Assembly: GCF_014651015.1 (NCBI RefSeq)
Contig: NZ_BMWB01000034.1
Span: 1-57,173, forward strand
Direction of reading: 5' to 3'
DNA length: 57,173 bases
Source: Streptomyces xantholiticus
GTDB taxonomy: Bacteria > Actinomycetota > Actinomycetes > Streptomycetales > Streptomycetaceae
Below the pieces are notes generated by a model. The model saw only the letters and a program-made list of their open reading frames with translations. It did no database searches and was not told where the DNA came from. Of this stretch, positions 1 through 7,671 are shown piece by piece (the first letter of the stretch is position 1; every line of letters starts with the position of its first letter). Position numbers and translations under genes: made by a program.

Positions 1-1743
1 CGCCTCGGCGGCTTCGGCCGTGTCGGTGGCCTTGGCGGCGCGGGTGCGGCGGGGCTTGGCTTCGGCCACGGCGGCCTCCGCCATGTCGACGGCAGCGCTC
101 TCGGGCGTCTGGAAGCCAGGCTCTGCCACTGCCACGTCCGTCGCCGCGCTGCGCGTGCGGCGGCGGGGCTTGGCCACAGTGGCGGTAACGGTCGCGGTCA
201 CGGCCTCGACCTCGGTCGAAACCTCCGCCGTCTCCACGGCGGTCGTCGCCTCGGGCGACGCCTGTGCGCCCACACGGGTGCGACGGCGGCGGCGCGGCGT
301 GCGGGCCTCGGTCGCCGCCGGGGAGTCGCCGGTGGCCTGCTCCGGTACGACCGTCTCTCCGCCGCGCGTGCGGCGGCGCTGGCGCGGCGTCCGCGTACGG
401 GCCTCAGGCTCCTCGCGGGTGGCCGGGGCGGCCGCGGACCGGCGGCCGCGGCCACCCGTCTCGCCCAGGTCCTCGAGCTCCTCCGCAGCGAGACCGGCGC
501 GGGTGCGCTCGGCGCGGGGCAGGACGCCCTTCGTCCCGGCCGGGATGCTGAGCTCCTCGAACAGGTGCGGCGAGGTGGAGTACGTCTCGACCGGGTCGTT
601 GAAGTCCAGTTCCAGCGCCTTGTTGATCAGCTGCCAGCGCGGGATGTCGTCCCAGTCGACCAGCGTGATCGCGGTGCCCTTCGCGCCCGCGCGGCCGGTG
701 CGGCCGATGCGGTGGAGGTAGGTCTTCTCGTCCTCGGGCGTCTGGTAGTTGATGACGTGCGTGACGCCCTCGACGTCGATGCCGCGTGCGGCGACGTCGG
801 TGCACACGAGTACATCCACCTTGCCGTTGCGGAACGCCCGCAGTGCCTGCTCGCGAGCGCCCTGGCCCAGGTCGCCGTGGACGGCGCCGGAGGCGAAGCC
901 GCGCCGGGCGAGCTGGTCGGCGATGTCGGCCGCGGTCCGCTTGGTACGGCAGAAGATCATCGCGAGTCCGCGGCCCTCGGCCTGCAGTATGCGGGAGACC
1001 ATCTCCGGCTTGTCCATGGAGTGCGCACGGTAGATGCGCTGCGTGGTGTTCGCGACGGTCGCGCCCTCGTCGTCCGGTGCGGTGGCGCGGATGTGCGTGG
1101 GCTGCGACATGTAGCGGCGGGCGAGCCCGATGACCGCGCCCGGCATGGTCGCCGAGAACAGCATGGTCTGCCGCTTGGCGGGCAGCTGCTGGATGATCTT
1201 CTCGACGTCGGGCAGGAAGCCCAGGTCGAGCATCTCGTCGGCCTCGTCGAGGACGAGCCCGCGCACGTGCGAGAGGTCCAGCTTCTTCTGGCCGGCCAGG
1301 TCCAGCAGTCGGCCGGGCGTGCCGACGACGACGTCGACGCCCTTCTTGAGGGCCTCGACCTGCGGCTCGTAGGCACGGCCGCCGTAGATGGCGAGCACCC
1401 GGACGTTACGGACCTTGCCGGCGGTCAGCAGGTCGTTGGTGACCTGGGTGCACAGCTCGCGGGTGGGGACGACGACCAGCGCCTGAGGGGCGTCGGTCAG
1501 CTGCTCGGGCTTCGCCCGGCCTGCCTCGACGTCCGCGGGGACGGTGACGCGCTCCAGCAGCGGCAGGCCGAAACCGAGGGTCTTGCCGGTGCCGGTCTTG
1601 GCCTGGCCGATGACGTCGCTGCCGGAGAGCGCGACGGGGAGCGTCATCTCCTGGATGGGGAAGGGGGAAACGATGCCGACGGCCTCGAGGGCTTCGGCGG
1701 TCTCGGGCAGGATCCCGAGATCCCGGAAAGTCTGCGTAGTCAG
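1..1743 (-). CDS. DEAD-box ATP-dependent RNA helicase, C-terminus cut by window edge
   Basis: This is an RhlE-type RNA helicase that unwinds structured RNA in the cytoplasm. Counting from the proposed start, the Walker A motif AKTGTGKT is at residues 48-55 and DEAD at 166-169, with SAT further on and HRIGRTGR near residue 350. From about residue 425 a disordered tail runs off the window, with at least four Arg-rich blocks such as PRRRRRTR separated by Ala/Glu/Thr-rich spacers. The best-placed start is a CTG at 1743-1741, seven bases after AGAGG and followed directly by TTQTFRDLG, where the conserved fold begins. The only other in-frame canonical start is a GTG at 1845, which has no ribosome binding site and would add an Arg-rich extension. 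The product is secure; the start codon is not. Divergent from the ferritin-like gene. Confidence 0.92.
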   Translation of the reverse strand, partial: MTTQTFRDLGILPETAEALEAVGIVSPFPIQEMTLPVALSGSDVIGQAKTGTGKTLGFGLPLLERVTVPADVEAGRAKPEQLTDAPQALVVVPTRELCTQVTNDLLTAGKVRNVRVLAIYGGRAYEPQVEALKKGVDVVVGTPGRLLDLAGQKKLDLSHVRGLVLDEADEMLDLGFLPDVEKIIQQLPAKRQTMLFSATMPGAVIGLARRYMSQPTHIRATAPDDEGATVANTTQRIYRAHSMDKPEMVSRILQAEGRGLAMIFCRTKRTAADIADQLARRGFASGAVHGDLGQGAREQALRAFRNGKVDVLVCTDVAARGIDVEGVTHVINYQTPEDEKTYLHRIGRTGRAGAKGTAITLVDWDDIPRWQLINKALELDFNDPVETYSTSPHLFEELSIPAGTKGVLPRAERTRAGLAAEELEDLGETGGRGRRSAAAPATREEPEARTRTPRQRRRTRGGETVVPEQATGDSPAATEARTPRRRRRTRVGAQASPEATTAVETAEVSTEVEAVTATVTATVAKPRRRTRSAATDVAVAEPGFQTPESAAVDMAEAAVAEAKPRRTRAAKATDTAEAAEA

Positions 1744-2127
1744 GGTGTTGCCTCTTCTGTGAGACGCGGCGCGAGGCGAACGCAGGGGGTCGTACCGCGC
1801 CCGGTATCTGACCGGCCTTGGGTCGGCCGGACGGCGCGGGACCACTGCCGTCGCTCGAGCGCTCGTACCGCTGAGGGGGCCCCTCGTCTGCGGTCGTGCG
1901 CAACTGTGCGCACGATCCGCGGTGAGGGCGGTCGGGTCGGAGCCGATCGTGGCACCGACCGGGCATCCTCATTCATCAGACGGCCTACTGAGGACGCAAA
2001 AATACTCTGACGCTCAGCAGGCGCATTACCACTGTACCCCGGATTCGCGCATGTGTGTCGGGCGAATTCACGAGAACTGTGTTCCGGGCGTGGCTGACCA
2101 GGCCCTTCCTCCCTGCGGTTGGCGGGC
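1744..2127. other. Divergent intergenic region, no gene seen
   Basis: About 385 bases separate the helicase from the ferritin-like gene. Both upstream sequences and an A/T-rich island at roughly 1995-2010 lie here, so it probably carries the helicase promoter and a long 5' leader. I found no convincing coding frame, RNA gene or strong hairpin. Confidence 0.5.
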
Positions 2128-2133
2128 TATTGT
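2128..2133 (+). promoter_or_regulatory. Leaderless-type -10 hexamer
   Basis: TATTGT is followed by 7 bases and then the ATG of the ferritin-like gene, and no Shine-Dalgarno sequence is present. Transcription would begin at or next to the start codon. Confidence 0.5.
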
Positions 2134-2140
2134 GCCGTCC

Positions 2141-2875
2141 ATGGAGACGCCTGACAACGCCACTGAATCCACCGGTCACACCGGAATCGCCGCCCAGGAC
2201 TGGGCTGCGGCCTCCGCAGAACCGCAGTACCGTGCCGCCGTCGTGGACCTGCTCGGGGCGCTCGCGTACGGCGAGCTGGCGGCATTCGAGCGGCTCGCGG
2301 AGGACGCCAAGCTGGCGCCGTCCCTGGCCGACAAGGCGGAGCTGGCGAAGATGGCCTCCGCGGAGTTCCACCACTTCGAGCAGCTGCGGGACCGGCTGAC
2401 GGCCATCGACGCGGAGCCGACGGCCTCGATGCAGCCCTTCGCGCAGGCCCTGGACGACTTCCACCGGCAGACCGCGCCCTCGGACTGGCTGGAGGGCCTG
2501 GTCAAGGCCTACGTCGGCGACTCGATCGCCAGTGACTTCTACCGCGAGGTGGCCGCCCGCCTGGACAGCGACACCCGGGCCCTGGTGCTCGCGGTGCTCG
2601 ACGACACCGGGCACGGCAACTTCGCTGTGGAGAAGGTCCGCGCCGCGATCGAGGCGGACCCGCGGGTCGGCGGCCGGCTCGCGCTGTGGGCGCGGCGGCT
2701 GATGGGCGAGGCGTTGTCGCAGGCGCAGCGGGTGGTGGCCGAGCGCGACGCGCTGTCCACGATGCTCGTGGGCGGTGTGGCGGACGGCTTCGACCTGGCG
2801 GCGGTCGGCGAGATGTTCTCCCGGATCACCAAGGCGCACACCAAGCGAATGGCCGCGCTGGGACTGGCGGCGTAG
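2141..2875 (+). CDS. Ferritin-like fold protein (MiaE-like)
   Basis: The 244-residue protein belongs to the actinobacterial ferritin-like family related to tRNA hydroxylase MiaE. It is all-helical. Candidate di-iron ligands are the Glu in AYGELAAFERL, the Glu and His in SAEFHHFEQL, and the Asp/His in DDTGHGNF, where a canonical ferritin would have Glu. A substrate cannot be assigned; the known enzymatic relative hydroxylates a modified tRNA adenosine. The ATG at 2141 is preferred because it sits 7 bases after a TATTGT hexamer, consistent with a leaderless message; the longer frame upstream has no family-like residues. It lies next to an RNA helicase, as I recall for its mycobacterial counterpart. 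Confidence 0.75.
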   Translation: METPDNATESTGHTGIAAQDWAAASAEPQYRAAVVDLLGALAYGELAAFERLAEDAKLAPSLADKAELAKMASAEFHHFEQLRDRLTAIDAEPTASMQPFAQALDDFHRQTAPSDWLEGLVKAYVGDSIASDFYREVAARLDSDTRALVLAVLDDTGHGNFAVEKVRAAIEADPRVGGRLALWARRLMGEALSQAQRVVAERDALSTMLVGGVADGFDLAAVGEMFSRITKAHTKRMAALGLAA

Positions 2876-3049
2876 GCACCGCTCAGGAGCGGTCCTCGGG
2901 CGGCGGGGTGGCCTGCCGCCGCCGCCCGGTCTTCCTGTGGGTCGCTGCCCCGTGCGGAGCGGGCTTCCCCGGGGGCGGTGTCGTTACGTCGTCGGTAGAT
3001 CCGGACTGTTGCCCCGCCCGCCGGTGCGGCAGGCGGTCGTCGTGCGGGC

Positions 3050-3319
3050 TCAGAAAGGGAACGCGCGGCGGAGTCTGCGGGTGGACGGGCGGAGCAGCAG
3101 CGACAGCAGGACCGCTCCGATCGCCACGGCACCCAGCAGGGTCGCGAGGGTGTGTCCGGGCCCCAGGGCCACATGCGTCACATACGCGCCGAAGAGCGCG
3201 CCCAGCGCGCCGGTGGCGAAGACCGCCCTGCGGGAGGGAAGACGATCGGCGAGGTGCCGGACCGCGGCCCAGGAGAGGGCGAGCCCGAGCAGAACAGAAC
3301 CGAGCGATTCCAAGAGCAC
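3050..3319 (-). CDS. Small integral membrane protein
   Basis: This 89-residue protein has about three hydrophobic segments (around residues 3-20, 32-52 and 55-75) and ends in a basic tail, RPSTRRLRRAFPF, that probably faces the cytoplasm. I recognise no domain and give no function. The GTG start at 3319 is preceded by GAGG with a 9-base gap. It is separated from the upstream DUF3107 gene by a strong hairpin, so it probably has its own promoter in the 3320-3434 interval. Confidence 0.7.
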   Translation of the reverse strand: MLLESLGSVLLGLALSWAAVRHLADRLPSRRAVFATGALGALFGAYVTHVALGPGHTLATLLGAVAIGAVLLSLLLRPSTRRLRRAFPF

Positions 3320-3434
3320 TGCCGATCACCTCACGAACACCGGGCACGGGCAGGGACGGTCGTAGCCCGTATTACCCCCCGTACAGGGAACGCAACCCTC
3401 CTTCGAACGGTTGCAAGCGGCGCTGAGCAGCGGA

Positions 3435-3467
3435 AGAGGGCCCGGCGGTCGTCCCGCCGGGCCCTCT
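3435..3467 (-). terminator. Hairpin terminator after DUF3107 gene
   Basis: A perfect 14-bp GC-rich stem (3435-3448 with 3454-3467) closes a 5-base loop. It lies about 50 bases past the DUF3107 stop. It has no T-tract on either strand, as is common in Streptomyces terminators. Confidence 0.65.
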
Positions 3468-3519
3468 CCCGGATGCTTCACGCGCTCGTCCGGACCGTGT
3501 CCGGTGCGCGCCGCCGCGC

Positions 3520-3747
3520 CTACAGCACGCCGAATCCCACGCGTCGCTCCGTCGCCTCGCCGATCTCGACGTAGGCGAGCCGGTCGGCCGGGACCAGGAC
3601 CTTGCGGCCCTTCTCGTCCGTGAGACTGAGCAGCTGCGCCTTGCCGGCCAGCGCATCGCCCACCGCGCGCTCGACCTCCTCGGCGGACTGCCCGCTCTCC
3701 AGAACGATCTCCCGGGGCGCGTGCTGCACGCCGATCTTGACCTCCAC
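3520..3747 (-). CDS. DUF3107 family protein
   Basis: This 75-residue cytoplasmic protein matches the DUF3107 family, known in mycobacteria as the TB9.4 antigen. It reads MEVKIGVQHAPREIVLES and continues with an alpha/beta pattern ending in VGFGVL; it is full length for the family. The function is unknown. The GTG start at 3747 has a good GGAGGG ribosome binding site about 8 bases upstream. It lies downstream of, and in the same orientation as, the TetR gene with a gap of about 150 bases, so co-transcription is possible but not shown. Confidence 0.85.
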   Translation of the reverse strand: MEVKIGVQHAPREIVLESGQSAEEVERAVGDALAGKAQLLSLTDEKGRKVLVPADRLAYVEIGEATERRVGFGVL

Positions 3748-3898
3748 GGCTATGTCCCTCCGAACGGTCAGTGCGTTGCGCGGTCAGCCGCGCCGTACGC
3801 ACCACACACTAGCCCGGAGTCGGGACGCGTCAGGACCCGCCGGGAAACGCCAGGAGCGAACAGCCGCCGCGTGCCGGAGCCGCCGGAGCGGCGCCGTC

Positions 3899-4543
3899 TC
3901 AGTGCTGCTGTTCGCCGCCCGTCAGCGGGAAGCCCGCGATACCGCGCCAGGCCAGCGAGGTGAGCAACTGCACCGCGGTGTCCCGTGGGATGCCGGAGCT
4001 GCTGGACAGCCAGTACCTGGCGACCACCTGGGAGACCCCGCCGAGGCCCACGGCCAGCAGCATCGACTCGTCCTTGGACAGACCCGTGTCCTCCGCGATC
4101 ACGTCGGAGATGGCTTCCGCGCACTGCAGGGACACCCGGTCCACGCGCTCGCGGACGGCGGGCTCGTTGGTCAGGTCCGACTCGAAGACCAGCCGGAAGG
4201 CGCCGCCCTCGTCCTCCACGTACGCGAAATAGGCGTCCATCGTGGCGGCGACGCGGAGTTTGTTGTCCGTCGTCGAGGCCAGGGCGCCGCGGACGGCCTG
4301 GAGCAGCGACTCGCAGTGCTGGTCCAGCAGCGCGAGATAGAGCTCGAGCTTTCCCGGGAAGTGCTGGTAGAGCACGGGCTTGCTGACCCCGGCCCGCTCG
4401 GCGATGTCGTCCATCGCTGCGGAGTGGTAGCCCTGAGCCACGAAGACTTCCTGGGCGGCGCCCAGGAGCTGGTTTCTGCGGGCTCGGCGTGGTAGGCGCG
4501 TGCCCCGCGGGCGCGCCGCCTCTGTCTGCTCGATGGCTGTCAC
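3899..4543 (-). CDS. TetR/AcrR family transcriptional regulator
   Basis: The 214-residue protein has a typical N-terminal TetR helix-turn-helix (about residues 20-65: QLLGAAQEVFVAQGYHSAAMDDIAERAGVSKPVLYQHFPGK) written here as two contiguous motifs, QLLGAAQEVF and GVSKPVLYQHF, followed by a helical ligand and dimerisation domain. It should bind DNA as a dimer and release it on binding an unknown ligand. The GTG at 4543 is chosen because it sits behind GGGAGG; a longer frame starting further upstream would translate the operator repeats themselves. The four-unit repeat array at 4561-4616, ending 18 bases before the start, suggests autoregulation. Confidence 0.88.
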   Translation of the reverse strand: MTAIEQTEAARPRGTRLPRRARRNQLLGAAQEVFVAQGYHSAAMDDIAERAGVSKPVLYQHFPGKLELYLALLDQHCESLLQAVRGALASTTDNKLRVAATMDAYFAYVEDEGGAFRLVFESDLTNEPAVRERVDRVSLQCAEAISDVIAEDTGLSKDESMLLAVGLGGVSQVVARYWLSSSSGIPRDTAVQLLTSLAWRGIAGFPLTGGEQQH

Positions 4544-4560
4544 GCCGCCTCCCAATGTAA

Positions 4561-4616
4561 GAACAAGCACAGTTCGAACAAGCACAGTTTGAACAGGCGC
4601 CTGTTTGAACAAGCAC
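4561..4616. promoter_or_regulatory. Iterated operator-like array upstream of TetR gene
   Basis: Four copies of a GAACAAGCAC-like unit start at 4561, 4576, 4591 and 4607, a spacing of 15, 15 and 16 bases. Copies one and two are identical over 14 bases (GAACAAGCACAGTT). Copy three has diverged into the perfect 14-bp palindrome AACAGGCGCCTGTT at 4592-4605. The position just upstream of the regulator start and the dyad symmetry suggest an autoregulatory TetR operator. This is inferred from layout only. Confidence 0.6.
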
Positions 4617-4785
4617 TGCCTGGACCGTCGCGGTCTCCCACGTGCGCTGTGCGCCGCGCCCGCCATCGTACTTTTGGGTAACCCGGCTGCGTGTCGCGCG
4701 GACGCAGGATTTCACGGACCGGACAGTCTCGGTAGCTGCCGGTTCACGAATCGACCCCGGACAAATCGGGGCAACGGGCGGCAGG

Positions 4786-5010
4786 TCACCGATAGTCGTC
4801 CTCATCGAGCTTGACCACACGGGTCTGCTCGACGACGTCCGCCTCGTTGGCGGTGGCCGGGTCGACGCGGTTCATCGGGTCGTCGCGCTCGGAGCGCACT
4901 TCGGCGTGCTGCTCGGCGGCGTCCGCCTCGGGAACCTCTTCGCCACGCGTCTCGGTGTTCTGGTCGTCCTCTTCCTCGAAGGTTTCGGGATCGGTCGGAT
5001 CGACTGACAT
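4786..5010 (-). CDS. Acidic hypothetical protein
   Basis: This 74-residue protein is strongly acidic, hydrophilic and probably disordered (for example ETFEEEDDQNTE and ending VVKLDEDDYR). I recognise no domain. The ATG at 5010 is preferred over one at 5043, which would add 11 residues without a better ribosome binding site. No membrane segment or signal peptide is present. It is divergent from the alpha/beta hydrolase gene. Confidence 0.6.
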   Translation of the reverse strand: MSVDPTDPETFEEEDDQNTETRGEEVPEADAAEQHAEVRSERDDPMNRVDPATANEADVVEQTRVVKLDEDDYR

Positions 5011-5165
5011 GCGGCACCGCTTTCCCTGGAGAGCGCCCTTCATTACGAGCCTAGGAGGTCCTGATTCATGGCGCTACGTGGTGAATCCGTGACCAGCTCC
5101 GGGTGCCCCGCACGGGGTCGGCGATGTGTGACGCCGAACACACGGGAAGGTGCGTGATCATCTCG

Positions 5166-5171
5166 TAACAT
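5166..5171 (+). promoter_or_regulatory. Leaderless-type -10 hexamer
   Basis: TAACAT ends 6 bases before the ATG of the alpha/beta hydrolase gene, and no Shine-Dalgarno sequence is visible. Confidence 0.5.
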
Positions 5172-5177
5172 TGCCGC

Positions 5178-6143
5178 ATGCCTTCGACCGAGCTGCCGGG
5201 AGCCCGCGCCCTCAACGCCGCAGCGGCTCCCAAGGTCGCGACCGTGCGCGTCGCCGACGGGGAGGAGCTGCGCTCCGTCGCCCTGCCCGGACTCACCCTG
5301 ACCGTCCGCTCGCGGCCTCCGGCCCGCACGGGGCTGCCGCCCGCGCTGTACGTACACGGACTGGGCGGCTCGTCGCTGAACTGGTCGGCGCTGATGGCGA
5401 AGCTCGAGGACACCGTGCACGGCGAGGCGCTCGACCTGCCCGGCTTCGGGGACTCCCCGCCGCCGGACGACGGCAACTACTCGGTCACCGGTCACGCCAG
5501 GGCGGTGATCCGTTTCCTCGACGCCGGCGACCGAGGCCCGGTGCATCTGCTGGGCAACTCCCTGGGCGGTGCCGTCTGCACCCGCGTCGCGGCCGTCAGA
5601 CCCGACCTGGTGCGCTCGCTGACGCTCGTCTCGCCCGCCCTGCCGGAGCTGCGTGTGCAGCGCTCCGCCGTGCCGACCGGGCTGCTCGCGCTGCCCGGTT
5701 TGGCCGGTCTCTTCGCACGGATGACCAGGGGCTGGAGCCCGGAGCAGCGCACCCGCGGGGTGCTGGCGCTCTGTTACGGAGACCCCTCACGGGTGACGGA
5801 CGAGGCCCTGCGCCATGCCATCGAGGAGATGGAGCGGCGCATGAGCCTGCCGTACTTCTGGGACGTCATGACCAGGTCGGCGCGGGGAATCGTGGACGCG
5901 TACACGCTCGGCGGGCAGCACGGGCTGTGGCGTCAGGCGGAACGGGTGCTCGCCCCGACACTCCTCGTCTACGGGCGCAAGGACCAGCTCGTCTCGTACC
6001 GTATGGCCCGCAAGGCGGCAGCGGCCTTCCGGGACTCCCGGCTGCTGACGCTCCCGGAGGCCGGGCACGTTGCGATGATGGAGTACCCGGAAACGGTCGC
6101 CAAGGCCATCCGGGAACTGCTCGACGACTGCGGTAGGAGCTGA
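5178..6143 (+). CDS. Alpha/beta hydrolase
   Basis: The 321-residue protein is a complete cytoplasmic alpha/beta-hydrolase. HGLGG (60-64) supplies the oxyanion region and GNSLGG carries the nucleophile Ser128. Asp269 in GRKDQLV and His297 in EAGHVAMM complete the probable triad. A lid domain lies at about residues 160-240. The substrate is unknown; the family includes esterases, lipases and C-C hydrolases. There is no signal peptide. The DUF3152 gene follows after only 8 bases, so the two are probably one transcript. Confidence 0.85.
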   Translation: MPSTELPGARALNAAAAPKVATVRVADGEELRSVALPGLTLTVRSRPPARTGLPPALYVHGLGGSSLNWSALMAKLEDTVHGEALDLPGFGDSPPPDDGNYSVTGHARAVIRFLDAGDRGPVHLLGNSLGGAVCTRVAAVRPDLVRSLTLVSPALPELRVQRSAVPTGLLALPGLAGLFARMTRGWSPEQRTRGVLALCYGDPSRVTDEALRHAIEEMERRMSLPYFWDVMTRSARGIVDAYTLGGQHGLWRQAERVLAPTLLVYGRKDQLVSYRMARKAAAAFRDSRLLTLPEAGHVAMMEYPETVAKAIRELLDDCGRS

Positions 6144-6151
6144 TCCGGGGC

Positions 6152-7426
6152 GTGGGACGACACAGCCGCAAGGGCTCCGCACCCAAGGGGGAGCGCACCG
6201 GCACGGACGGCGGACCGGCCTCCGGTGATCGGGAGGCCGTGACGGCCGTACCCGGAAATGGCCGGCGCCGGCGTTCGGCAGGGGCCGACACCGTTCCCTG
6301 GCCCGGGACGCCGCAGGCGCGCGGCGGCCACCCGGAGCACCATGAGCCCGGCGGCGGCTGGGGCGACTGGACGCAGCGCGGGCAGCGCCCGCAGATGCCG
6401 CAGACGCCTACGATCGCCGGACCTCGTATACCGGGCCCGCGCCGGGAGTACGTCGACGCCTTCGACCAGGCACCTTCTGGGCGCACGCCCGGCCCGGACC
6501 CGTACGCCTCCCTCGCCGACTGGGACGCGGGGCACGGGCGCCCTCCCGAAATCGCGGCCGACACCGAGGCGGACGCCCTCCTGGTCGAGGAGGCACCGGA
6601 AGGTGAGCCGCCGGCCAAGGGGAGCAAGGGGCGTACGTTCACCGGGATCGCTGCCGCCGCGGTGACCACCGTGCTCGCCGTGGTGGTCACCGGGCAGGTC
6701 ACGGCCGAGCGGCCGGACGCGAACAGCGCCCAGTCCTCCGGCGAACGCCCGGCGGAGGAACGCCCGGGCCGCTCCGACGGCCGGCCCACCCCGCCGCAGG
6801 CGGCGAAACCACCGGCCAACGCCCCGAGCTATCGGCAGCTGATGGCGCAGCAGTTCCCGATCGACGCGAATTTGACGGCCACCGGTGAATTCGAGGCCGT
6901 CCGCGGCTTCGACAAGGCGCCCGGCAAGGGGCGCAAGATCCAGTACCGCGTGGACGTCGAGAAGGGGCTCGGCATGGACGCCGGACTCTTCGCCAGGGCG
7001 ATCCAGGAGACGCTCAACGACGAGCGGAGCTGGGCGCACGGCGGGGCGATGACCTTCGAGCGGATCTCCTCCGGCGAGCCCGAGTTCGTCATCACCCTGG
7101 CCAGCCCCGGGACCACCGCCGTCTGGTGCGCCAAGTCCGGGCTCGACACCACCGTCGACAACGTCTCCTGCGACTCCGCCTCGACCGAGCGCGTGATGAT
7201 CAACGCCTTCCGGTGGGCACAGGGTGCCGCGACGTACGGCGACGACGCGATGCTGGCCTACCGGCAGATGCTCATCAACCACGAGGTCGGGCACCGGCTC
7301 GGGTACAACCACGTGAACTGCAGCACGCCCGGGGCGCTCGCACCCGTGATGCAGCAGCAGACCAAGACGCTGGACGTCGGCGGCATCAAGTGCCGCGCCA
7401 ACCCCTGGGTTCACCCCGGCGATTGA
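6152..7426 (+). CDS. DUF3152 membrane-anchored zincin-like protein
   Basis: The 424-residue protein has a long disordered, Pro/Gly/Arg-rich N-terminal part (about 1-158), one transmembrane helix (about 160-182) and an extracytoplasmic DUF3152 domain. That domain contains HEVGHRLGYNH at 377-387, an exact HExxHxxGxxH metzincin-type zinc motif, and two nearby Cys that may form a disulfide. A secreted-side, membrane-tethered metallopeptidase is the natural inference, though I know of no demonstrated activity for DUF3152. The GTG start lies 8 bases after the hydrolase stop. Confidence 0.8.
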   Translation: MGRHSRKGSAPKGERTGTDGGPASGDREAVTAVPGNGRRRRSAGADTVPWPGTPQARGGHPEHHEPGGGWGDWTQRGQRPQMPQTPTIAGPRIPGPRREYVDAFDQAPSGRTPGPDPYASLADWDAGHGRPPEIAADTEADALLVEEAPEGEPPAKGSKGRTFTGIAAAAVTTVLAVVVTGQVTAERPDANSAQSSGERPAEERPGRSDGRPTPPQAAKPPANAPSYRQLMAQQFPIDANLTATGEFEAVRGFDKAPGKGRKIQYRVDVEKGLGMDAGLFARAIQETLNDERSWAHGGAMTFERISSGEPEFVITLASPGTTAVWCAKSGLDTTVDNVSCDSASTERVMINAFRWAQGAATYGDDAMLAYRQMLINHEVGHRLGYNHVNCSTPGALAPVMQQQTKTLDVGGIKCRANPWVHPGD

Positions 7427-7671
7427 GGGCGCAGCACCACCCGACGACGCCTGCGACCTCGGGACTGGCCCGCGCATGACGCTCCGTGAGTGAATGAAAC
7501 CGTAGCGCGACAGAACGCTACCTGCGTGCGAAAGTTACGTGCATTCACCCCTTCCGGTGGTGCGACGGACAACCGTCCGTCGTGCCACCGACGTGTCCGC
7601 TTAACGTCATTCCGCGTCGAGTCGCCGGAAACCAACGGCGACCGCCCACAAGGGAGATCGGGGGTGCACCC
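7427..7671 (+). other. Intergenic region upstream of polysaccharide cassette
   Basis: These 245 bases contain no convincing gene. They include an ACGGACaaCCGTCCGT-type dyad near 7564-7580 that could be a regulatory site. The promoter of the downstream four-gene set most likely lies here. Confidence 0.4.

Noticed and set aside
20..721. Long plus-strand open frames across the helicase gene
   Set aside because: They are Arg/Ser/Ala-rich antisense shadows of a high-GC gene and read as no protein family; the minus-strand helicase explains the region.
3899..4666. A longer TetR start upstream of 4543
   Set aside because: It would translate the iterated operator repeats and lacks a ribosome binding site; GGGAGG supports the GTG at 4543.
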